Assembly: GCF_027625475.1 (NCBI RefSeq)
Contig: NZ_CP115174.1
Span: 241,001 to 305,000 of the forward strand
Source of the DNA: Sphingomonas abietis
GTDB taxonomy: Bacteria; Pseudomonadota; Alphaproteobacteria; Sphingomonadales; Sphingomonadaceae
DNA length: 64,000 bases
Direction: 5' to 3'
The notes beneath the pieces were generated by a model. The model was not told the origin of the DNA and did not search any database. It saw only the letters and a list, made by a program, of their open reading frames with translations. Position 1 is the first letter of the stretch. The number at the start of each line of letters is the position of its first letter. Positions 16,800 to 23,806 of the stretch are shown here, in pieces. A program made the position numbers and the translations under genes.

Positions 16800-17759
16800 T
16801 CAGGGCGCGGGCGGCAGCGAGGCGAGGATGCGATGCGCATCGGTATCGCTCAGCCGGTAGCCGTAGAAGCGCTGATAAAAGCGCTGGGTCTCGGCGGCCA
16901 TGTCGCCGATCTTTGCCTGCTTGGGATGGAAGAGCTGCGCCGCCCATTGCAGCTGGAGCGCGAATTCGGGGCCGTAGCGATCCCAGGGGAAGACGCCAGC
17001 CGGATTGCGCACGATCCGCCGGCCGGCCATCGCCGGCACGCCCACCCAGGGATGGTCATCGGGGCCCTTGGCGGGGCCGCCGACGATGATGATGTCGGGA
17101 TTCCACTGGGCGATCTGCTCGATCGAGATCGGCTTCTGGTTGCCGACCAGGCCTTCGGCGGCGTTGCGGCCGCCGGCTTCGCGGATCCAGGTGTCGATCA
17201 TCGTGCCCGCCCCATCGGCTTTGAGCGGTGACCAGGAGACGAGATGAAGCACACGCGGCTTGCTGCTCTCGGGCAGCGCGCCGACCGTGGCGTGCAGCTT
17301 GCGCAACACGCCGGCGGTATAGGCTTCGTAGGCGTCAAGCCGCTGGTGGGCGAGCGGCGTGCCGATCGCGGCGGCGGTTTCGCGCAGACTCCGCGCCATG
17401 CCGGGCACGTCGGAGAAGGACATGTCGCGCGCATCGATGCCGAGCGCCTTGAGCCGCGCCGCCTCGGGCGCCTGCGCGGTGAAGACGAGCTTCACGCCAT
17501 GCCCGGCGAGCGTCTCGGCATTGGCGGAGCCGACCGCGACGATCTGTGCCTGGTTGAGGACTGGGGCGATACGGAACATCCAGGGCTGCGCGGTCGGCGT
17601 GTCGACGGTGACGCGGATGCTCGAGGCGGCGCCCATCATCATCGTCATCGCATTGTGCGCGTACCAGAGGTCGGCGATCGGCGGCGGCGCGGTAGGCGCG
17701 GCGCCGATCAGCGCCGGCATCGCCAGTGCCAGCAGCGCGGGGAGGGCGATCCGCCTCAC
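16800..17759 (-). CDS. Periplasmic substrate-binding protein of an iron/corrinoid ABC importer
   Basis: A 319-residue periplasmic protein with signal peptide RRIALPALLALAMPALIGAAP. Its fold matches the class III binding proteins (FepB/BtuF/FhuD). An N-terminal lobe contains RIAPVLNQAQIVAVGSANAETLAGHGVKLVF. A long helix follows, then a C-terminal lobe with QIAQWNPDIIIVGG and NPAGVFPWDRYGPEFALQLQW, the last being typical of this class. The start is GTG 17759, overlapping the receptor stop (GTGA). The ligand, an iron siderophore, haem or cobalamin, cannot be told from sequence. Confidence 0.87.
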   Translation of the reverse strand: MRRIALPALLALAMPALIGAAPTAPPPIADLWYAHNAMTMMMGAASSIRVTVDTPTAQPWMFRIAPVLNQAQIVAVGSANAETLAGHGVKLVFTAQAPEAARLKALGIDARDMSFSDVPGMARSLRETAAAIGTPLAHQRLDAYEAYTAGVLRKLHATVGALPESSKPRVLHLVSWSPLKADGAGTMIDTWIREAGGRNAAEGLVGNQKPISIEQIAQWNPDIIIVGGPAKGPDDHPWVGVPAMAGRRIVRNPAGVFPWDRYGPEFALQLQWAAQLFHPKQAKIGDMAAETQRFYQRFYGYRLSDTDAHRILASLPPAP

Positions 17760-19873
17760 AGCGCCACCGCCATCGAGGCGGAGACGGTGCGCGGCTGGCC
17801 GAGCGACGCCGAGGCGTTGCCCGCGCCGGTATAGCCGTTGAGCCCGCCCGGCACGATGTTGGTCAGATAATGCTTGTCGGTGATGTTGGCGACATCCACG
17901 CGGAAGGTGACTTGATGGCCGTCGAGCGGCACCATCTTCTGCGCGCCGAGATCGACCGTGGTATAGCCCGGGGCGAAGAAACGGTTCTGGTCGTCGGTCG
18001 GCCGGTTGCTGGCGTGGCGGACGAAGGCGGTGAGCTGGAAGCCCGGCACATGCGGCACGTCCCAGGTGAACAGCGAGCTCATCACCCAGCGCGACAGGCC
18101 GACGATGCGCGTGTCGTCGGTCGCGGCGGAGGCCGTGTTCAGCAGCTTGGGATCGAGATAGGTGATCCCGCCGAACGCGGTGAGCCCCGGCAGGATGCGG
18201 CCATTGGCCATCAGCTCGGCGCCGCGGTTGCGCTGCTTGCCGTCCTGCTCGAACGCCAGCGTGCTCGCATTGATGTAGGCGAAGGGGCGGCTGATCTGGA
18301 AGACCGCCAGCGTCAGGTCGAGCGCCTTGAGACCGAGCTTGGCGCCGCCTTCATATTGTTTCGATCGGAACGGCGCGAGGATCTGGTTCTGGTTGCTGGC
18401 GCCCGCCGGCGCGGTGTCGCCCTGCTGCAGGCTATCGGCATAGGTCGCGTAGAACATCAGCCTGTCGACCGGCTTGTAGACGAGGCTGACCGACGGGCTG
18501 AACCCGTTGTTCGACGAGCGGCTCGTCGTCGCGCCCGTCGCCGCCGAATTGACCGAGCCGAGCCAGCTCTCGCTGCCGGTCAGCACCGCGCTCCAATGAT
18601 CGCCGAGGCTGATCCGGTCGCTCGCCACCAGCACCTGCTGCCACGCGCGCGACGAGCGGTAGCGATCGGTGTAATCGGGCAATGCCGGCCGCGCGAAGGC
18701 ACGCGGATCGGCGAGCGTCGCCGAGCCGAGCGTGAAGGTCTTGCCGCCAGTGGGATTGAAGTTCTTCCACACGAAGCCGTTGGTGCCGATGGCGAGGCTG
18801 TGATGCAACGGCCCCGTGTCGAAGCTGCCGTCGAGATAGGCCTGGTTGGACAGGATGGTGAAGCGGCTGGCGGTCGATGTCTGGATCGTCGCGGTATAGG
18901 CGCCGGTGGAGGCGTTGGTGATCGTGTCGGTGATCTGGCTGGTGTCGCGATCGGCGACCTGATCGAGCACGCCGACCACAAGATGCCAGTCGCCGCCGAG
19001 ATCCTGCTTGAGCTTGGCGCTGCCCGTATAAGTGTGGTTGCGCTGGCCGGCATAGGGTTGCGCGTAGCCGGGCTTCGAGGGATCGATGGTGGCGGGGAAG
19101 GCGACGTTCGCCGCCGTCGCGAAGCTCGGTTCGACGCCATCAGTGACGTAGCGATAATAGCTGCCGTTGAGCTCGATCACCGTCGTCGGCGTGGCATGGA
19201 TGTCGAAGGCGAGGCTGGCGAGCTGGCGGCTGACATGGCTGCTATCCAGATAGCCTTCGCCGGCCTCGTTGAGCAGGTTGGCGCGGACGCCGATCAGGCC
19301 GTGCAGCGCGGTGTCGGACGCATCGAGATGCTCGAGCCACAGATCGCCCGAGCCATAGCCGACGCGCGCATAGGCCATCGGCGTCGCGGTCGGGCGCTTG
19401 AGCGTATATTCGAAGGTGCCGGCCGGGTTGGTCGGGCCGTAGATCGCGCCGGACAGCCCGTTGAGCACCTGGATGTCCTGGAATTGCTGCGCCGGATAGT
19501 CGGTGGTGGAGACGATGTTGAAGCCATCGATCCGGCTGTTCTGGACGACGCTGCCCTGGAAGCCCCGGCTCTGCGGCCGGGCGCCGTCGCCCTGGACCGA
19601 GGGCAGATAGCGCAGCGCATCCTGGACGTTGCGGAGCTGCTGCTGCTCGATCAGCGCGGTGGGCACGATGTCGATCGCATTGGGGGTGTCGTGGACGTCG
19701 ACGGTGCCGAGCGGCCCCAGCGATGCCCTTTGCGTCTGGGCGTGGACGGCGTCGTCGCTGGCGCCGGTGACGATGATGTCCCGGTGCGAGGGGCTGTCCT
19801 GCGCCGATACCGGTATGCTGGTGACGAGGCCCATGACCAGAGCCGCTGGAGTGCCGAACCGAAGCTGTCGCAA
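17756..19873 (-). CDS. TonB-dependent siderophore-type receptor
   Basis: An outer-membrane receptor of about 705 residues heading an operon with its own ABC importer. The signal peptide is RQLRFGTPAALVMGLVTSIPVSAQ and the TonB box is DIIVTG. The plug has QQQLRNVQDALRYLPSVQGDGARPQSRGFQGS and QDIQVLNGLSGAIYGPTNPAGTFEYTLKRP, the pattern of siderophore receptors. I choose TTG 19873 as the start: GGAAAGG lies seven bases upstream and the following residues form a good signal peptide. Upstream ATG codons in the same frame lack this. Two palindromes upstream may be iron-responsive operators. The cargo is inferred as a ferric siderophore, with cobalamin or haem as alternatives. Confidence 0.88.
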   Translation of the reverse strand: MRQLRFGTPAALVMGLVTSIPVSAQDSPSHRDIIVTGASDDAVHAQTQRASLGPLGTVDVHDTPNAIDIVPTALIEQQQLRNVQDALRYLPSVQGDGARPQSRGFQGSVVQNSRIDGFNIVSTTDYPAQQFQDIQVLNGLSGAIYGPTNPAGTFEYTLKRPTATPMAYARVGYGSGDLWLEHLDASDTALHGLIGVRANLLNEAGEGYLDSSHVSRQLASLAFDIHATPTTVIELNGSYYRYVTDGVEPSFATAANVAFPATIDPSKPGYAQPYAGQRNHTYTGSAKLKQDLGGDWHLVVGVLDQVADRDTSQITDTITNASTGAYTATIQTSTASRFTILSNQAYLDGSFDTGPLHHSLAIGTNGFVWKNFNPTGGKTFTLGSATLADPRAFARPALPDYTDRYRSSRAWQQVLVASDRISLGDHWSAVLTGSESWLGSVNSAATGATTSRSSNNGFSPSVSLVYKPVDRLMFYATYADSLQQGDTAPAGASNQNQILAPFRSKQYEGGAKLGLKALDLTLAVFQISRPFAYINASTLAFEQDGKQRNRGAELMANGRILPGLTAFGGITYLDPKLLNTASAATDDTRIVGLSRWVMSSLFTWDVPHVPGFQLTAFVRHASNRPTDDQNRFFAPGYTTVDLGAQKMVPLDGHQVTFRVDVANITDKHYLTNIVPGGLNGYTGAGNASASLGQPRTVSASMAVAL

Positions 19874-20194
19874 AAATCGACCTTTCCGCAGGATATATAC
19901 CGCTGAATATAGCCCTCTAAGGCGGCCATCCGCTTTTTGCATCTGCAAACGCATTGCGGTGCAATATGTCGCGACGGCTGTCCGGCCGGTTGGCGGCCGC
20001 CTTCGCGACGCATTCCGCACCGATCATGCGGGCCGGAATCCGGTGTATGGGATCGCCTTGCGGGGCGGCCGATCAGGGCAACATGTGCAATGTGCAATCC
20101 CGCCGACCAAGTTCGCATCGGCACCGGTTTGACCTCGCCTGCGATCGGCTTATGTGCGGTGCAGCATAAATTTTCCTATTTTTTGAGCAACGTG
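19874..20194. other. Divergent intergenic region, siderophore operon/YhhS-like MFS
   Basis: These 321 bases separate two divergent genes and hold no supported gene. They contain the palindromes listed separately and a tandem heptamer ATGTGCA (20083-20096). Near the MFS gene there is an imperfect inverted repeat, TTATG to CATAA at about 20151-20170. The AT-richer patch around TATATA at 19894-19900 may contribute to the receptor promoter. I see no cobalamin riboswitch consensus. Confidence 0.5.
19936..19965. promoter_or_regulatory. Paired palindromes upstream of siderophore receptor
   Basis: TTTGCATCTGCAAA (19936-19949) is a perfect palindrome around TC, and ATTGC-GGT-GCAAT (19953-19965) follows three bases later. 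Both use TTGCA/TGCAA half-sites of the kind seen in alphaproteobacterial Fur/Mur-family operators. They lie about 65-90 bases upstream of the receptor start. Binding by an iron regulator is inferred. Confidence 0.45.
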
Positions 20195-21376
20195 ATGGCG
20201 CCGAACCGACCGAAGATCCTGATCCTGCTCAGCGTCACCTGCACGGCGCTGACCTATTTCGCCGTCGGGTTGCCGCTTGCCGTTCTTCCCGGCTGGGTGC
20301 GCGATGATCTTGGTTATAGCGCCGCGCTCGCCGGGCTGGCGATCTCCATCCAATATGTCGCGACGATCGTCAGTCGCGGGATCGTCGGCCCGATGGTCGA
20401 TCGGTCGGGGCCTAAGCGGGCCATCCTGATCGGCTTTGCGTGCAGCGTGGGCAGCGGCGCCGTCCTCATCGCCGCCGCGCTGCTCGCCGCTCGTCCGGTG
20501 CTGGCGCTGGGCACGCTCTTCGCCAGCCGGATCATCCTCGGCTTCGGCGAAAGCCTGGTCGGCACCGGCGCCATCGCATGGGGGATCGGCCGCACCGGGC
20601 CGGAGCATACCGCACGGGTCATCTCGTGGAACGGCATTGCCACCTATGCCGCGATCGCGCTCGGCGCGCCGGCCGGCGTGGTGCTGCTCCATCTCTGGGG
20701 CCTGGCGGCGGTGGGCGTCGCGTTGCTGAGCGTCGGCGTGGCCGGTTTCGCCTTCGCCTGGCCGCAGGCGAACATCACCACCCATGCCAGCGATCGCCTG
20801 CCCTTTGCCGCCGTGTTCAGCCGGGTGCTGCCCTATGGCCTGGCGCTCGGCCTCGGCGCGATCGGCTTCGGCGTGATCACCGCCTTCATCGCTCTCTATT
20901 ACGGCGCGCATGGCTGGCCGAACGCCTGGATCGCGATCAGCGCTTTCGGCGTCGCATTCATCCTGGCACGCCTGATCTTCGTGAACAGCATCGCCAGACA
21001 TGGCGGTCTCATCGTCGCCTTCTCATTCCTTTCGGTAGAGGCCGTCGGCCTGCTGATCGTCTGGCTGGCCTTCGTCCCGAGCATGGCGGTGCTCGGCGCG
21101 GCGACCGCGGGCTTCGGCTTTGCCCTGCTCTTCCCGGCGCTGGGGATGATCGTCGTCGATCTGGTGCCGCCGCAGAATCGCGGCGCGGCGATCGGCGCCT
21201 ATTCGATGTTCACCGACGTGGCGTTGTGCGTCACCGGGCCGGTCGCCGGCGTGCTGGCCGGGGCGGCGGGATATCGCGCGCCGTTCCTCTTCGCCGCCGT
21301 CGCCGCCGCCATCGCGATCGCGCTGGTCTACGCGCTGATGCGGCGCCGGGCGCCGGTCGTCACCGCCCTGCGCTGA
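20195..21376 (+). CDS. MFS transporter, YhhS family
   Basis: A 393-residue major facilitator with 12 membrane segments, closely resembling E. coli YhhS (UPF0226). Matching stretches include FAVGLPLAVLPGWVRDDLGYSA, SIQYVATIVSRGIVGPMVDRSGPKRAIL, RIILGFGESLVGTGAIAWGIG, VISWNGIATYAAIALGAPAGVV and PPQNRGAAIGAYSMFTDVAL. YhhS-like proteins are thought to export small molecules, but the physiological substrate is not established. The start is ATG 20195, with a GTG one codon earlier as an alternative. It is divergent from the siderophore receptor, so a link to siderophore export is possible but only inferred from location. Confidence 0.85.
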   Translation: MAPNRPKILILLSVTCTALTYFAVGLPLAVLPGWVRDDLGYSAALAGLAISIQYVATIVSRGIVGPMVDRSGPKRAILIGFACSVGSGAVLIAAALLAARPVLALGTLFASRIILGFGESLVGTGAIAWGIGRTGPEHTARVISWNGIATYAAIALGAPAGVVLLHLWGLAAVGVALLSVGVAGFAFAWPQANITTHASDRLPFAAVFSRVLPYGLALGLGAIGFGVITAFIALYYGAHGWPNAWIAISAFGVAFILARLIFVNSIARHGGLIVAFSFLSVEAVGLLIVWLAFVPSMAVLGAATAGFGFALLFPALGMIVVDLVPPQNRGAAIGAYSMFTDVALCVTGPVAGVLAGAAGYRAPFLFAAVAAAIAIALVYALMRRRAPVVTALR

Positions 21377-21476
21377 GGCCCCGGCCTGCGGGGCGCGCCG
21401 CCCGTCGCGTGATCGCTTGCCCCGGCGCGCCGGTTCGATCATGCCGCGCGGGACGATCGCTCAGCATGGCAGGCGC

Positions 21477-22508
21477 ATGGGACGGCCACGACAAGATTCC
21501 AATCGCCTCACGATCGCGGACGTCGCCCGATCGGCGTCGGTCTCGGCGATGACGGTGTCGAACGTCATCAACCAGCGGGGGCGGGTCGGTATGGCGACGC
21601 GGGAGCGCGTGCTCGCGGCGATCGCGCGCCTGGGCTATGTCCCCAACCAGTCGGCGCGACGGCTGGTGGGCTCCGCGGTCGCCCATATCGGGCTGATCTA
21701 CACCGACGTGGAGAGCATCTTCATCGACGCGATGCTTGCGGCGGTGGCGGTGGTCGCCGCCGAACGGGGCATCCAGCTTCATATCCGGCCGCTGGACCAT
21801 GCGGCGCCCGAACGCATCACCGACGTCGCGCGAGACATGGTGGCGAAAGGCGCGCAGGCCTTGCTGTTGCTGCCGCCCTATGCCGAGATGATGGGCGAGG
21901 ATGCGCACCGTCTCGATCTCGGCGTCCCCATAGCGGCGATCGCGACCGCTGCGCCGTTGCCGAACATTTCCACCGTTCGGATCGACAACCGCGCGGCAGC
22001 GCGCGCCATCACGGACCATCTGATCGCCAAAGGGCGCCGGCAGATCGCGATGGTGACCGGGCCGCGCCGGCATTCCGACAGCGTCGCGCGCGTCGAGGGC
22101 TATCGCGATGCGCTGGCGGCGGCCGGCCTGGCCTATGATCCCCGCCTCTGCGTGGACGGCGACTTCACATTCCCGTCCGGCTTGGTGGCGGCCGAAATGC
22201 TCCTCGGATCGGCGGTGCGGCCGGACGCCATCGTGGCCGGCAATGACGACATGGCGGCCGCCATCCTGTGGGTGGCGCACCAGCGAGGGCTTGCGCTGCC
22301 CCGGGATCTCTCCGTCACCGGCTTTGACGACACGATGATCGCGACGCGCGTGTGGCCACAGCTCACGACGATCAGGCAACCGCTCAAAATGATGGCCACC
22401 GAGGCCATGGCCTGTCTGGCGCAGGCGGTCAGGGAGCCGGATCACGATCACGCGCCCCGCGATATCATATTGCCGTTCCTGATGGTCGAACGCGCTTCGG
22501 TCCTGTGA
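21477..22508 (+). CDS. LacI/GalR-family transcriptional regulator
   Basis: A 343-residue repressor. The N-terminal helix-turn-helix and hinge read LTIADVARSASVSAMTVSNVINQRGRV and YVPNQSARRLVGS. The ligand-binding domain follows, with MVTGPRRHSDSVARVEGYRDAL, DAIVAGNDDMAAAILWVAHQRGLALPRDLSVTGFDDT and TTIRQPLKMMATEA, all standard for the GalR group. I choose ATG 21477 since DNA-binding begins soon after; ATG 21441 and TTG 21417 are also in frame. A 20-bp palindrome with central CG starts 11 bases after its stop. Genes for an acyltransferase and an exported beta-glucosidase follow, so the effector is probably a sugar from beta-glucoside breakdown. Confidence 0.92.
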   Translation: MGRPRQDSNRLTIADVARSASVSAMTVSNVINQRGRVGMATRERVLAAIARLGYVPNQSARRLVGSAVAHIGLIYTDVESIFIDAMLAAVAVVAAERGIQLHIRPLDHAAPERITDVARDMVAKGAQALLLLPPYAEMMGEDAHRLDLGVPIAAIATAAPLPNISTVRIDNRAAARAITDHLIAKGRRQIAMVTGPRRHSDSVARVEGYRDALAAAGLAYDPRLCVDGDFTFPSGLVAAEMLLGSAVRPDAIVAGNDDMAAAILWVAHQRGLALPRDLSVTGFDDTMIATRVWPQLTTIRQPLKMMATEAMACLAQAVREPDHDHAPRDIILPFLMVERASVL

Positions 22509-22519
22509 AATAGCGGCTT

Positions 22520-22539
22520 GTGATTTAGCGTTAAATCAC
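22520..22539. promoter_or_regulatory. LacI-type operator palindrome
   Basis: GTGATTTAGCGTTAAATCAC is a 20-bp palindrome with one mismatched pair and the central CG typical of LacI/GalR operators. It lies 34 bases upstream of the acyltransferase start, just after the gene for a LacI-family regulator. It is AT-rich against the local background. I infer it is the binding site of that regulator. Confidence 0.65.
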
Positions 22540-22573
22540 TCACCTCCTTGTCCCAATAATAAAGGGAGGATGG

Positions 22574-23740
22574 ATGGAAGTCGCGCGGGCACTGCGCCAA
22601 TCGGCGAGGAACAGGGATATGGACGCCTCGGCGTCTGCCGCGGCGCCCGACCGAACCGCCACGGGCAAAGAGCATTTCGAGGTGCTCGATGGCCTGCGCG
22701 GCACCGCCGCCATGCTGGTCGTCCTGTTTCATATCCAGGGAATCACCGTCTTCTGGGACGGGGCGAAGGTCATCCTCCATCACGCTCCGCTGGCGGTGGA
22801 TTTCTTCTTCATGCTGTCCGGCTTCGTCATCGCTTATGCCTATGACGATCGCTGGGGGCGGATGGGTATCGGCCACTTCCTGACGCTGCGGCTGATCCGG
22901 CTGCACCCGCTCGTCATCCTGGGCGTGCTTCTCGGCCTGGCCAGCTACCTGTTCGATCCGTTGGCCGGCGCGGCCCAGAATGCGCCGCTGCCACGGATAT
23001 GGCTCGCCTTCGCGCTCGGCCTGCTGCTGCTGCCGGCGCCGTCGCTCGCCAACCGCTGGACAGATACGCATCCGCTGAACGGCCCGTGCTGGAGCCTGCT
23101 GCAGGAATATGTCGGCAACATCGCCTATGCGCTCCTGCTGCGGCACCTGTCGGACCGTGCGCTGGGCATCCTTGCATGGGCAAGCGGCGCGCTGCTGGTG
23201 GGATGCGCCGTCTATCTCGGCAGCCTCGATCAGGGATCGGACTGGCACAGCCTCTGGATGGCGCCGGTGCGCCTTTGCTTCCCGTTCGTCACGGGGCTGT
23301 GGCTGTACCGGGCGAGACAGCGGCTGCCGCGCCTCCGCCTCGGCTGGCTGCCGCTGACCGTCATCATGGTCGCCGCGATGGCGTTCCCGACGCTGCCGCC
23401 GGTGGGCGGCATCAGGATCAACGGCCTCTACGAAGCAGCCTGCGTGACGATGCTGTTCCCGTTCATCGTGATGGCCGGCAGCCACTCCGATGCGGGACGC
23501 GGCATGACCGGCCTGTGCAGGGCGAGTGGCCGACTGTCCTACCCGCTCTACATGACCCATTTCCCGTTGCTGTACGTGTGGATGAACTATGTGGCGAACG
23601 ACAGGCCGTCGCAGACCGCACTGATCGGGATCGGCCTCGCGCTCGTGCCGGCGTTGCTCGGGATCGCCTGGATCGCCGCCCGCTGCTGGGACGAACCCCT
23701 TCGGGCGTGGCTCCGCCGACGCCTGCGGGCGCGGGGCTAG
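22574..23740 (+). CDS. Acyltransferase-3 family membrane O-acyltransferase (OafA-like)
   Basis: A 388-residue inner-membrane protein with about ten hydrophobic segments. The family signature is FEVLDGLRGTAAMLVVLFHI near residue 35, with the invariant Arg and the catalytic-type His, followed by APLAVDFFFMLSGFVIAYAY and RLIRLHPLVILG. Members move acyl groups, often acetyl or succinyl, onto sugars of lipopolysaccharide, exopolysaccharide or antibiotics. The start at 22574 follows AAAGGGAGG closely; ATG 22619 is an alternative. It sits between the LacI regulator with its operator and the beta-glucosidase, and is likely under the same control. The acceptor is unknown. Confidence 0.88.
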   Translation: MEVARALRQSARNRDMDASASAAAPDRTATGKEHFEVLDGLRGTAAMLVVLFHIQGITVFWDGAKVILHHAPLAVDFFFMLSGFVIAYAYDDRWGRMGIGHFLTLRLIRLHPLVILGVLLGLASYLFDPLAGAAQNAPLPRIWLAFALGLLLLPAPSLANRWTDTHPLNGPCWSLLQEYVGNIAYALLLRHLSDRALGILAWASGALLVGCAVYLGSLDQGSDWHSLWMAPVRLCFPFVTGLWLYRARQRLPRLRLGWLPLTVIMVAAMAFPTLPPVGGIRINGLYEAACVTMLFPFIVMAGSHSDAGRGMTGLCRASGRLSYPLYMTHFPLLYVWMNYVANDRPSQTALIGIGLALVPALLGIAWIAARCWDEPLRAWLRRRLRARG

Positions 23741-23806
23741 GCCGCCATGCCCGACCATTTCCGACACCGCATTGCCACGCATCATCATTACGCAAGGGGA
23801 ATATCC

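Noticed and set aside
19874..20194. Cobalamin riboswitch upstream of the receptor/ABC operon
   Set aside because: I could not find the conserved B12-box or the paired elements in the orientation of the operon.
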